Positions 47,501 through 58,858 of a DNA stretch of 64,000 nucleotides are shown here, one piece after another. The first letter of the stretch is position 1, and every line of letters begins with the position of its first letter. Made by a program: the position numbers and the translations under genes. A model generated the notes under the pieces. It was given only the letters and a program-made list of their open reading frames with translations, had not been told where the DNA came from and searched no databases. Origin of the DNA: Leptodontidium sp. MPI-SDFR-AT-0119 (taxonomy: Eukaryota > Ascomycota > Leotiomycetes > Helotiales > Leptodontidiaceae); NCBI GenBank assembly GCA_020726505.1, contig JAHLEZ010000013.1, forward strand, positions 1,116,001-1,180,000, written 5' to 3'.

Positions 47501-48945
47501 AGGTTACGGACTTTCAAAGTGGACTCAAAGCTGCAGGCAAGGTAAGTTAAACCAAGCAAGCTTTGGGGATGCCACTAACATTCTTTAGGAATTCGGATAT
47601 GGCATGTTTGATGGCATTACCGGCCTTGTCACGCAGCCACTCCGAGGCGCCGAGAAAGAGGGTGCTGCAGGTCTTATCAAAGGCATCGGTAAAGGTATTG
47701 GAGGTTTGATTTTGAAACCAGGCGCTGGTTAGTATTCTATGCCTTGTTGACAGTTCCACATTAACCATTTTTCATCTAGCTGTCTGGGGAATTCCCGGCT
47801 ACACATTCATGGGTATCCATAAGGAAGTCAGAAAGTTGTTTGGATCCAGTGTTCTCAATTACATGATATCCGCTCGAACCGCTCAGGGATTCGAAGATGC
47901 CCAATCCTCCACGCCCGGAGAGCGACTTGACATCCTCACTCGATGGCGCGACCACAAAGATGAGTACCAAAGCGAGAAAATGAAGGTTCAAGAGACTGCC
48001 CCTGAAGGCCAAGAATCAGGACGCCTTACTCCCAAAGGATTTATGCAGACACGACATCTGTCATTTGATGAAAGAAAGAGGCTGCATGAAGAACGAAAGG
48101 CACGTCGTGAACAAGAGCGCAAGAAGAGCGAAGGGGAGCCAGGCGGCCATCGAAATTGTCCATTCTGTCGCCGTGACACAGGTCATAGCCACAAGCCCCG
48201 TGCGGTTCAGACCACACCTATAGTTCCAAATCCAGAGGAGGATCAGAACGCTGAGTTTGAGCATGCGATCCATGCTTCCGTGACAGCCACATCTCGTGGT
48301 AACGCCGAAGAAGATATGATGATTGAGCGAGCTATTAGGGCCAGCATACGCGAACTTCAGAGTGCGGAGGGCTCTACTCTCACTGATCAAGAAGCGCTTG
48401 AGCGAGCAATCCAAGCGAGCATCATGTCGTCTGGACGACACGCTTCCGCACCAGATAGCATCAATGACACCCAGCTGCACCAAACGATTACGATGACTGA
48501 CGAAGAAGCCGAACACCAAGCTGCGTTAGAGAAGGCGATTCAAGCAAGCTTGGCTCAGTACAAACTTTCCGGGGCACCAGCTGCTGCAAATGATGTCGAC
48601 ACGGATGAAGACGAGGATATTAAGCTTGCTATCCAAATGTCCAAAGACGAGCTGCCTGCTCAGAGCGACGAAGACAAGATGTTAAAGCTAGCTCTGCAAC
48701 AAAGCCACGAAGACTCTGCAAAGGCAAAGACCGAGGAAGAGACTGTGTTGGAGTATGTAAAGAAGCAGAGTCTTCTGGAAGAGCAGCATAAGAAGGCCAA
48801 AGAAGGGAAGGCTAAAGAGGTGCAGCCGGTAGCAGCAAAAGTCGATGAGCCGATGAGTAAGGGAGATGAAGAGGCTTTGAAGCAGGCAATCGAGGAGAGC
48901 ATGAAGGGTTCTGGAAATGGGCAGGCATCAGGAGCGGCACATTAA
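44518..48945 (+). CDS. UDP-glucose:sterol glucosyltransferase-like GT with VPS13-type segment and UIM repeats (1375 aa)
   Basis: Seven exons: 44518-44735, 44792-45598, 45649-45885, 45934-46701, 46749-47541, 47589-47727 and 47780-48945. The N-terminal acceptor-side GT28 domain (VVGSRGDVQPFVALGKTL) is followed by the GT-B donor domain with the sugar-nucleotide motif HHGGAGTTAAGIATGKPTVV and PFFGDQPFWG, as in Atg26/UGT80-type sterol glucosyltransferases. No GRAM/PH domain is present, unlike Atg26. A Ser-rich linker leads to FGYGMFDGITGLVTQPLRGA ... GKGIGGLILKPG, which closely resembles the amphipathic C-terminal region of VPS13/ATG2 lipid-transfer proteins. The last ~230 residues hold about seven UIM-like helices (pattern AIxxS after an acidic run). 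It probably glucosylates membrane sterols at a membrane surface and can bind ubiquitin; the latter two are inferences. Confidence 0.88.
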
Positions 48946-49714
48946 GGGCTTTTGGAGCAGGATAACAGGAAGTGTGAGATAGCGCGTGGTTTTTCCCTTT
49001 GATTTGGATGTGTTATACCCCAAGCGTTACGATTATGGTAGATAGAGCACGAAGAACGTTATGACATAGCCCCCTTTTCATTATGTACTCATTTGGGTTT
49101 GTGGTTGGTTTGAGGGTTGTGATAGTTTCATTCGTTTTGTTCTCAACTCTTCCCCTGACATTCTAGAATTTCGGGTGAAAGCTGCCTCCTGTCGTCGAAT
49201 TCACCTTTGTTTTCTGGTTTTGCTCGGTAAAATTGTCGTAGCTCCACCAACTTCCTCGACCTCTTTTAAAGAATATTAGGCAAGACGATAAGGCCTTCGC
49301 TTCTCAACAAGCTATTTCCACTTGTTTCGAGGTGTGCCAACTGCGCTGCTCTCAACAAAACACAGAATCTCAAAGTTATCCATACGCTTTGCATTGTTCT
49401 CAGCATACGTCGGCGCCTTGATCGCGCTCTCTTCTCGACAATTGCTACACCATACACGGCCAACTTGCTCCTCCATGAGACCCCACAAGCCTCGAACCTG
49501 TGCCAACACGACATACAAGCACGTATGATTGCACAACTCGTCGTCCTCGTCCTAGGTCTCGAAGACCTCAACATAGACATCATCGGCGAACTCAAATACT
49601 ACATCGTCCTCCTCCTAGAGCAACAACTACGCGTCCATTTCTAAGCCTTGCGCTCCCTAGCTCCCCTCGATCTCAACGACAACACAACAGAGCAATTCCA
49701 CTCGAAGAGAGAAC
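48946..49714. other. Spacer between two plus-strand genes
   Basis: 769 bp holding the glycosyltransferase 3' UTR and the promoter/leader of the next gene. No supported gene. Confidence 0.6.
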
Positions 49715-52700
49715 ATGGCAGACACACGCCCCAAGCGCACAGCAGCTGCAAAGGCAGAATCGGAGAACAAGAGAATCGCACTTGCTGCCATGAAGCCGAT
49801 GGAGGCCCAAGACCTGCAGACACAGGACGTGGTCGAGCGGGAGAGACCAGCTCCCCACAAGAGATATTCGGTCCAGCCCGAAGCTGCAGCTTCACCGAAT
49901 CAGACTCCCAATCGTTCTTCGATTGCTGATGTGCCTGCAGTCGGTATGGGTAGATCGGTACAAGTTCAAGTCGTGATCCCGCAACGCTCTTCTACCAATT
50001 GTAGTAGCTCCGCCCCTACACGTTCGAGATCACAAAGTGTTCCACCAGCCGGCACATTCAAGCACCCATCTCCTCCTCAGCCAAATACCGCACCCTCGCG
50101 CCCCCCGGTACAGAACCTCTCTATGCCAGGAACCTTTCAGCGCCCTACTCTCCCCCCAGCCAAAGCTCCCGGTCCTAACCCTCAAACACAAAGCAACAAT
50201 GCCCCAAGAAACTCCCAACAACCTACACCTCTAACAAATGCTCCCAAGCCAAACCCTTCCCACCCGAATCCACAAGTGCAAAGACAACGCCAGCATTCGG
50301 CAGGTCCAGGTCCAGTTCCAGGTATGCCGAAGCCGACTCTTATCGAACAAGTCAAGAGCGCGAACAGAGGTGTCCGGCAGCAGCAACAACTGCAACAAAC
50401 CCTCAATGGAAGTACCATCAGCTCCCCAGCTCTCGTCCATACGCAAGCTACGAACTCCATCGCCATCGGTTTCCATGAGGCTGGTCCAGTGCATAGAGCA
50501 CTGACAAAGATCGCCGAGGGAAAGATGACTTCGCAAGCTCCTCCGACAGATGTTATTGCTGCACAAAGATTAGGAAGGGAGCTGTCGCCAGAGGAGATGA
50601 GACGTTTGGTGGGTTTGGCTCGTGTTGGTTCTGAACAGCATCTTCAGCAGGGTTTACAAGCTCCTCGTATGGGTGATTCTCAGTCAGTTTCTGGACAACA
50701 ATTGCAGCATGGTTTCCAGGTTCAACGTACGGGTACACCTCAGCCAGTTCCTGTTCGGCAACTCCAGCAAGGATTCCAGCGTCAACATCCAAGCACTCCT
50801 CAACCAAATTCTGGACAACAGCCTCAGCATGGTCTTCAAATTCAGCGGGCTGGCATGCCCCAGCCAGGACCCAGACAGCAATATGCTCCTAATCAACCCC
50901 CTCGACCAAGACACCATTCATTCCCGCCTGGACGGCCAGCTGGACATCCTAGTGCATCCCCTCCTAAGCCCAATCAACAGAGCAGAGCGGCCAACGGACC
51001 AGCCCCAGTTGATACCAATCTTCCCAGACCCAGCTTGGTAGTTCCTGGTGGTTCTGTGCATCCAACGAGTGGAACAAGAACTGATCCTGCTAACTCTGCA
51101 TTTTTGCCCCCTCGTCCAGGCCAGCAAAGCCGAGCAGCCAATAGACAAGTAATGGCTCCTACTGGTCATCCGAGAGCCAGCTCAGAAGCCCCTGCCCAAT
51201 ATATGCAACCACCCCTTCGACGACGAAGCAATTCTGCTAATCCTGCAGTACCGAGTTCTCGAAATCCCGATATATCAGACTACAGACTCCCAATGCTTCC
51301 ACCAAGAGAGCCAAACGGTGCCCCTTCAATGGGTGGAAAGCCTCATTTCGATTACCCACGCCCTCCTGAGCTTCCCCTCGCAAACAAGAACGGCGCTCGT
51401 CCTCGGATCAAGATCAACTTCAATCCCAACGCTACTCCTCGAGATGGGCAGCCTGAAGGTTCCGACACCACTCTTTCACCTTCGCCTCTCAAGGTGCCCC
51501 GTCTAAATTTTGATTCAGACGCCACTCTTTCTCCTTCGCCTCTTAAGGTACCCCGTCTAAAGTTAGGTCATGTTATTCCTCCAGCACCGCTTTTCAACAA
51601 GGCCCATGCACCAGTACGTCCTCGAGCTCCAATTCACACACATGTGCTAAAAGAAGCACAGACCGAAGCAAGTTCCTCTGGGGCCAAGCCAGTATCTACT
51701 AAACGTAAGACTCAAATGAATAGTCAGACTAGGACTGCTTCTTGTGTCTCTGCTGACCCAAATCCAGAAGTTCTGTCCAGCCAGGAGCCCTTAATTCGTC
51801 AGCAGAACCTCGACTTCGATTACAAGCCAGTTCCTCAACGAGATGAAACACCCGTCGGCTTCCACCAGGAAGTGGATTTTAGGTCACTTTCTGGCAACAC
51901 GCCAGTTGTGTTGCCAAGAGGCCCCAACCCCACCCAAGCTTCCTTCCTTCATCCTCAAGAAGATGGAGAGGAAACAGACCAGCCAGAGCAAAATGTCCCT
52001 GCCCAAAGACAACCACACTCGCCTTTTAGTGATGATCTTATGGCTCGGATCCAGCTCCGCAGTGACGCTCTGGAGAGAATGCAAGATCGTACACATGAGG
52101 ATGACGAAGAACTTCGATTATCCACAGCCCTTACCAAAACCCTGATGACCTTAAAGCTAGGTCGAGCTTTAGACAAGAGCAAGGCCCAAGAAGAGTCTCC
52201 GCTTGGTCGCCATTCATCGAAAGTCATTCCCGGGTGCCTCGCAGTCACGCAATTGCCTGCAGCGATTGAAATGCCAATTCGAACTCGCCCCCAGACTCTC
52301 CACGAATCAATGACGGGCAACGACGATAATGCTTGCGTATTTTGTAACTACGAAGCATCCTTCGGTATCGCTGATTCTCGCGTCTGGCTCCCTGTGGAAG
52401 CTTCGCCAGGATTTTGCAATGAATGCCATGAAGACACTCAAGAGGTTTTCAAGATGTGGGAAAGTTCGCATAAGCTAACTCATGGTTTGACTCCAGAGAA
52501 GAAAGAGAAATACAGGGTCCTCCTCGAGAACTCTACAACAACACCTCTAAAGGAGCTGGGAAACACTACTGACTTTAAGATGCAACAAAAAGTGGAGATG
52601 AGCAAACCCAGAAGACAGAACGCTATTCTCAACGCCTCGAGACCATGTATGAGAGATGGTAGAAAAGATAGACGGAAGCAGAGAAAGGAGTACAATCTAG

Positions 52701-53880
52701 CCACATCGGTCCGGAACCTCCCTCGAGGAGGAAAGCTGCCGACAAGACGAGCAATCAGTGGGGATGTAACTAAGCGGAATAGCTTGGCTGCTGATGTCCA
52801 AAAAGCAGTTTCGGAGGGCCATCGTGTAAACCAGCAGATGAGCAACCCCGTCAGAAATATGCCACCTACACCGTCGCCACTGGGCATTCCTGTTCCTACG
52901 TTCCTTAATCCGAACCCAAGTCAGGCAGCACACACTGGATGGGTCAATGGGGCACCCTCAGCTCTTCCGACGATGAGCGGTTCCATCGCTGCTCCAGGTC
53001 ATTCAACAAGTCGAGCCAGAGATGTTCACGGACGTGTCATAACCCCGAATTCGGCAGCATTCATGGGTCTCCTTGAGCTTGCGGCTCCTCCTGGTTCGGC
53101 AATCTCCAGCACAGCAACTTCATCGGGAACCGGAACACCAAACAGCAGCGGAACAGCCGTCCCATCTCCCACTCTCAGCAATTCCAGCATCCCAGGTCAT
53201 CCCACCACAGCTCCTAGACCCACATCCACATCTGCCCAGCCCACCGGCCCATCAGGTGTCCCAAGATACTTCAATTCAGGCCCACCCGGATCGTTCCTCA
53301 GTCCACCTCCGTTTAACAACGGCCCAACCTTCTGCCGCGGCTGTCCTTGGCGTCTAATCGATTTCACCAAGGCCAAGATCTGTACCACCTGTCGGGACTG
53401 CAAATTCCTCATCTGCACCCACTCCTACCACACAGATTTCAATGTCTTGGCCACGACTCCTGGTATCTTAGATGGAGAGCACAAAGGGCATGGTCTGGGC
53501 AGAGTCACGAGAGATGGGATCTTCATCACAGATGGTCGGTACAGCAATTGTATGATCTGCACTGGCCAGGCGACGCATGGATGCAATGACTGTCCGTTGA
53601 GACTCTGTGGGGAGTGTGTCGTGAGATTGACGAAGATGTGTAAGTACCCCTTCCTGTCGAGTCCTGAAGAACTACTTCTGTTGTAGTAGAGGGAAGGCGC
53701 CCGTTACTGACTCTAACCAGGCAAGGGCAAGATCAGCGAACTCCTCAATTTCTACAACCAGGGCAGAGACCACATCCGAAACGACGTAAGTGCACCTTCC
53801 CTTTCAGCCATATCCTAACAAAACAAAACACTAACACCACCCAGGCATTCCTGCTTCGTAACGACAACAAGGGCTTTTAG
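49715..53880 (+). CDS. Large Pro/Gln-rich protein with C-terminal Cys-rich zinc-binding domain (1341 aa)
   Basis: Three exons: 49715-53639, 53721-53785 and 53845-53880. Residues ~1-800 are disordered, with extreme Pro/Gln/Ser content. They include four 20-residue tandem repeats (310-389) and an 18-residue duplication (SPSPLKVPRL twice). A first cysteine cluster (~870-910) has CVFCNYEASFG and FCNECHEDT. The conserved C-terminus (~1207-1341) has ordered Cys/His pairs: FCRGCPW, CTTCRDC, CTHSYHTDF, CMICTGQATHGCNDCPLRLCGECVVR. Together these suggest two or more zinc sites with a RING/B-box-like feel, but no exact RING spacing. I do not recognise a characterised family; it looks like a fungus-specific nuclear or scaffold protein. 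The two short terminal exons restore the conserved end LLRNDNKGF. Confidence 0.8.
50642..50881 (+). repeat. Four 60-bp coding tandem repeats
   Basis: Four in-frame 20-residue units with consensus LQxGFQxQRxGTPQPxxxQQ, starting at 50642, 50702, 50762 and 50822. There is no length drift. They lie in the disordered part of the Pro/Gln-rich protein and are likely prone to copy-number change. Confidence 0.9.
51464..51561 (+). repeat. Near-perfect 54-bp coding tandem duplication
   Basis: Units start at 51464 and 51518, each encoding D(T/A)TLSPSPLKVPRL. The few differences are mostly third-base, suggesting a recent duplication kept under protein-level constraint. Confidence 0.85.
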
Positions 53881-55538
53881 AATCGTGCATTCGAGAGCAG
53901 CGTGCTTCTTGATGAGGCAGGCGCATGCAAGAGCGATTTTGTTTTGGCAGGGTCGGAAAGAGGGATGAGCGATGAATGATTGGGGCTACTTGAGTACCTA
54001 CTTGCATAAATGGCGCGATTGCTCTGGATTCCCTGTCTATTTCGCATCCACTTCTTGATATTTGAGGAGATTAGTGAATTATGTAGAACATGAGAAATGT
54101 CTGGGATTTTAATTTGGTGATCCAATTAGTCGTGACAGTCATACATGTTACAATGCGCAGTTCCAACCCCAGTTTGTGCTGAGGCCGTTCCTTCAACTTT
54201 TGATTAACCTTTCAATTCGACGAAGAGCTTTTGAGGGCATCCTGCTCCAAATTAGTTCCTGTTTACAGTAAGTCTTCCAATAAAAACTCCTCAAACTTAT
54301 GAACTCGCTTGCTCGTGATTCACCCAAGCCAAACGAAGGGGTCGTGATCACCTAAGTACATTCAATCTGTGGATTGAAACCCAATCTTCCCATTCCAGTG
54401 GATCTCCAATCGAAAGATATTTATTGGGCTTTTAGCAGTAACATGGCTTCAATATCTCCCTGGTGATTTCTAGGGAAAATGTCTTCCTCGGACTAATCAT
54501 TTCCGCGGGTTTGTAACAGGTGTTCATCCTGCCAAGCCATAAAGCGGGGAAAGGAAGTAAACAAAATTAAGCGAAGTGGGGTGAGATGAATGCCTCTAAG
54601 GTATAAAAATAATACGACAACTCATTTTTCCCGGTCCAGATTCTTCCCAATTTTTTCTCAATGCAAGTTCTCTCTCCTTCATTATTCTAGGCCCATTCGA
54701 AATATTCCTTCCACTGCGTCCTCATAAGCTTAAGAGCTCCAAGAAGCCAAGCCTCTCGCTTCGGGCTGTGTCAGGGGCTGATTTCTGTGCCGCAAGCCCA
54801 CCGATATCCTGACCATGAGGATCGCGCCTAACGAGCAAATCGAATTAAACCTCTCGGGACAGATGCAATAGTTGCTAATCGTCAGACAAAGGCTCGATCA
54901 TATCAAATCCTGTGTTGGTTGGACGCTGTTGTTGCGAATCATCTTCTGCAGCGAGACCGACGGTCCGGGCTTCGTTCCGCCCGCCCAATAATGGTACCCG
55001 TAAGCTTAAAGCACAGCCTCGTCTCCCATCCATCGTGTAAGCTTTCAAGGCTGACTTCTGCTCGCATCAGGGTCTCCAGGTTGGTCTTACACCGATCCTG
55101 CCAGCCACAAGGAGGCTCTAGTAAGCTCTCGCTTAATTTCCCTATCAAATGTTTAACTCTAAATTTAGATTTCTGGTGATGACTTCATGTTGAGAGAGTA
55201 AAGGATGGATCCTCTATACCTGTGCAGGAGGCTGTGTTGCCCAGAAGGCAGAGCTGAGTGGGCTCGAGGCTGTAACTGTTGGAAATAACTTCGTGCTGCA
55301 GCTCTGAGTGGGCCAACTCTGCAATTGTTGGATTGATTTGCTTGTGTCAGGAACTAAACAAGTTGAGGATTCAAGTGCAGCCTGGAGAGTAACCTGCCAG
55401 AGAATATCTATAAAGAAGCTTAATTTCTTCACATTGTTTTCCTCATCAGCCATCAAGATCATCTTTCTAAGTCTCTTCCACAGTTCAACAATTATTTCCT
55501 CATCCAACTATCCCATTCCCATCCAACAACTATTCATC
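53881..55538. other. 1.7 kb spacer without a supported gene
   Basis: No protein-like frame. Contains the 3' UTR of the preceding gene and, at its right end, the promoter of the small secreted protein with a TATA box at 55409. Confidence 0.55.
55409..55415 (+). promoter_or_regulatory. TATA box of the small secreted protein gene
   Basis: TATAAAG about 130 bp upstream of the ATG at 55539, followed by a CT-rich leader (ATCATCTTTC, CCTCATCC). Confidence 0.5.
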
Positions 55539-55981
55539 ATGAAGTCCTTCACCTCCTGTGCTGTTGCTCTTGCAACTCTTCTTTCAATCACGTCCGCGTC
55601 TCCAACTGGAAGAGCACAACTCGCTGCCCGGAGCCCAACATACGAGTATCCAACTTCTGTCCAAGTCACACTTCGAGGCGCCACACCCGAAGCTTCTTAC
55701 TGCTTGGATGTCCCTTTGAACGCTCCATACGGATCTCCTACATCAACCAGTAAGTTAATTTCCCCGCCAGTCAATGACAGCATTTACTAACTCGAATTTC
55801 AGCACCATACGATCCACATCAATTAAGCATCTCTTATGTCGACTACGACCACAGCGTCGCAGTGTGCACATTCTACGGTGTCGACGAACACACCGCTGTC
55901 GCAGCGACCGTTGTCGAGTACAACTATCAGCTTGGTCCTCCACAGACCATTTGCGCCGTCTGGTGTACGTATGCCTACTAG
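55539..55981 (+). CDS. Small secreted cysteine-containing protein (129 aa)
   Basis: Two exons, 55539-55749 and 55803-55981, with a 53-bp intron that has a clear CTAAC branch site. A strong signal peptide (1-~20, SITSA) is followed by a short pro-region that may be cut after the arginine in AARS. The mature part is ~100 residues with four cysteines (SYCLD, AVCTF, TICAVWC). That is an even number, allowing two disulfides. It is rich in Tyr/Thr/Val, consistent with a small beta fold. No family recognised. Size, secretion and location next to a pectinase gene make it a candidate secreted effector or cell-surface protein, by inference only. Confidence 0.8.
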
Positions 55982-56872
55982 ATTCAAGGGCATAGCAAGA
56001 GCCGGATCCGAGGTAACCTCCCACGAATTTCCTTATGTCGGAGTTGGTATGGGGTTTTGGAGTCACAATTGATTTGGGGCATTTGATGGTGTTTATTGCT
56101 CAAATTCGTCACGGCGCAGCACTGGAAGCGGGAGTTTTGGGAGAACGGTAGTTCAATGCGGGTCTGTACTTGATGAACAAGAATATAAGTGCCACCGTAC
56201 AATTTGATCTTAAGATGGAAAGATAAACGGTGCCACACAATGCTTGGCTAACTTGGCATCTGTCAAAGAGGCTTGTTTGTACTTGACAGGACTTAAAATC
56301 GCTTAGAATGGGCTTCGTTTGACTAGAATGGCTACATGTGGGTCATGGTAGGGAAGTTCTGTGTCCTAGTCTATTGTTGTTTGGTTTCATTCGTTCGCAT
56401 GTGCTAAAGTTCTCGTATTTACCTAACCACTACAACCGTCATACGGTTTCAGGCCTAGCTGCACCCGCTGTTCACGCTTAACGAACCGAGCTAGCCTGGG
56501 CAGTAACACCTGAGGCCGGTATAGACTATTAGCAGAACTTGGAGACAATTCCTTGTCCACTAATGAACACTGTTGTTTCTCGTTTATTGACTTCTGCGAT
56601 AACGCCCCTACAAGCTCGGGGGTGCAATTAACCGGCTTCCGGATCCAATGCAATGAAGCACGTTTTTGATCTACGTGCTTCGATTGAAAGTAAAGTTAGA
56701 GAGAAGGAAGGATACCAGGCACTGCCTTCTAATACCCAAGGCATAAGTACGAGCTGGCCTCTCAGTCCGAACAGAGTCCAAGTCACTCACTCAAAACTTC
56801 CTTTGGACACCTTCAAGCCCAGCACACCTCTTTTCTGAATCATTCCCTTCATCTACAACAATATCTGATACC
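55982..56872. other. Spacer upstream of the pectinase
   Basis: 891 bp between two secreted-protein genes on the same strand. No supported gene or clear regulatory motif. Confidence 0.6.
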
Positions 56873-58530
56873 ATGGTCTGCGTCTCAACTATTCTAATGG
56901 TCTGGGGCGTATCTGCCAGCACCCAAGTCATAGGGGCCGCTGCTCCAGCTCCTACCAAGCCCGCAAAGTTGGACAAACGCGCTAGCGGTACATGCACTTT
57001 CTCTGGCTCCAATGGTGCAGCCCTTGCCAGCAAGTCCAAAACTACTTGCGCTACAATTGTTCTCTCAGCTCTCGCAGTCCCATCAGGTATCACTCTTGAT
57101 TTGACTGGATTGAACACTGGAACCCATGTATGTATTAACCTCATACAGTTCTGAAGCGAGTTTGCCTCTACTAACATACTCGCAATCGAATAGGTCGTAT
57201 TTCAAGGTACGACTACTTTCGGCTATGAAGAGTGGACTGGCCCTCTCATATCTATCTCAGGAACATCTATCACTGTCGTCCAAACATCGGGTGCGGTATT
57301 GAATGGAGGTGGAGCCCAGTGGTGGGATGGCCAGGGAGATAATGGCAAGGTTAAGCCAAAGTTTTTCTCTGCACACAATATGGTCTCATCTAACATCAAC
57401 GGGCTTCAGGTACGGATTTTACGCTCGCTTCTTTGAGCAACAATCTACTAGACAAGCGGAGCACACAGCTGACATGTCTTGCCGCGATATAGATCTTGAA
57501 TCCTCCTCATCAGGTATTCTCCATCGACAGCGTAAATGGCTTGACATTGAGTGGTATCACCATCGACGGTCGGGCAGGTGACACACAGGGTGGTAAGAAC
57601 ACCGATGGCTTCGACATTGGGGACAGTTCTGGCGTAATCATCACTGGTGCTACTCTTTACAACCAGGATGACTGCATTGCCGTCAACTCCGGTACCGTAT
57701 GTACTTACGTAGAGTGTACTTTTACAGATGTCCGCTAATTCGCACAGAACATTACTTTTGATCAAGGCTATTGCTCTGGAGGTCATGGCCTTTCTATTGG
57801 TAGTTGTATCTATATTTGAAGTGCCCGGATAACAGAGAAGCTTACTTTGATTTTCAGGCTCCGTTGGGGATCGAAGCGACAACGTCGTCAACGGCGTTAC
57901 CTTTTCGAATTCTCATGTCGTAAATTCCCAGAATGGAAATTAAGCATAGGTTTGATTTTTTCAGTACTTGGGCTTATTCTAATGTGCAGGTGTTCGAGTG
58001 AAAACGGTCTCCGGAGCAACTGGGTCCGTTAATGCTGTCACTTACATGAGCATCGCCTTTTCCGGTATCACGGATTATGGTATCACAGGTAAGTGCTTCT
58101 TATATTCTTTGCGTATAAATCTTGTTTGTGATTCTCAGGCTTGTACTGACTTATATCAAGTGCGCCAAGATTAGTGTGTACTCCAACTGTGCCACAAATT
58201 CTTAAACATAGACTGAGGGCAACTACTAACCATATGATTGTCTAGTAACGATCCTAGAACTACAACTTCGGGGGTTCCAATCACCAAGCTCATTCTTAAC
58301 GGTGTCACTGGCACAGTTAACAGCGGCGCAACCAACATTTACGTCGACTGTGGCAGTACATCAAGTTGCTCTGGCTGGGTAAGTTTAAAGCTGCCCTGCC
58401 ATGCCAGAAAGGTTTATATCGAAACGGTTGCTAATTCATAGAATAGACTTGGTCAGGAGTTTCCATCACCGGTGGCAAGACCAGCAGTTCATGCCCTAAT
58501 ATTCCAACTTCAGGTGGAGCCAAGTGCTAG
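56873..58530 (+). CDS. Endopolygalacturonase, GH28 (377 aa), with one non-canonical splice donor
   Basis: Nine exons: 56873-57127, 57194-57409, 57493-57696, 57748-57799, 57858-57935, 57990-58088, 58161-58173, 58246-58378 and 58447-58530. The enzyme hydrolyses alpha-1,4 links in homogalacturonan outside the cell. A signal peptide and pro-region end at a Kex2-type KLDKR site, then CTFSG as in fungal endoPGs. The catalytic residues are all present at a constant +15 offset from Aspergillus niger PGII: D195 (NTD), D216/D217 (QDD), H238 (GGHG), R271 and K273 (RVK). The subsite tyrosine of the QDY motif is supplied by a 13-nt exon spliced to the next one. Eight introns is high. All introns are GT-AG except intron 5, which starts GA (57936-57937). 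If that intron is not removed, translation stops at TAA three codons later, so this copy may be inactive. Confidence 0.85.
58161..58173 (+). other. 13-nt micro-exon completing the QDY active-site motif
   Basis: Bounded by AG (58159-58160) and GT (58174-58175), with a CTGAC branch site 11 nt upstream. Splicing gives V-R-Q-D and the first two bases of the tyrosine codon, completed by the first base of the next exon. The 13-nt length is the only kind that restores frame between exons 6 and 8. Confidence 0.8.
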
Positions 58531-58858
58531 ACGAATCAGGCGTGCGGTGGTCTCGATGCGGAATGCTTGAGAAGGAAACATGTATTGCTTGAGATGATTG
58601 TGATTGCCTGGTTTATCCAGGCAAGACGTTAATTATATTTTGAGAGGTGCCTCGTCCAAAGAATCGAGGTGTTGATGTTGTGCAAAAGGTTAAAGGGGTA
58701 ACAGCCTCGGCTCGCTTAGCTCTTCTAGTCCCCGAGTATCGGCACATCCCACTCTCGGAATGAGGACTATTGCCAGTACTATCAAACTTGCAGGTAAGTG
58801 ACAAGATCATAGCAAAACCGAAGCAAGATCAAAACACGCATGCTCTTATTTAAGCGAA
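58531..58858. other. Short spacer between pectinase and aldolase
   Basis: 328 bp holding the pectinase 3' UTR and the aldolase promoter. Nothing else seen. Confidence 0.6.

Noticed and set aside
58089..58245. Apparent loss of the QDY exon and a stop codon in the pectinase
   Set aside because: A 13-nt micro-exon (58161-58173) with proper splice ends restores the motif, frame and residue offset, so the stop is only seen when the genome is read through.
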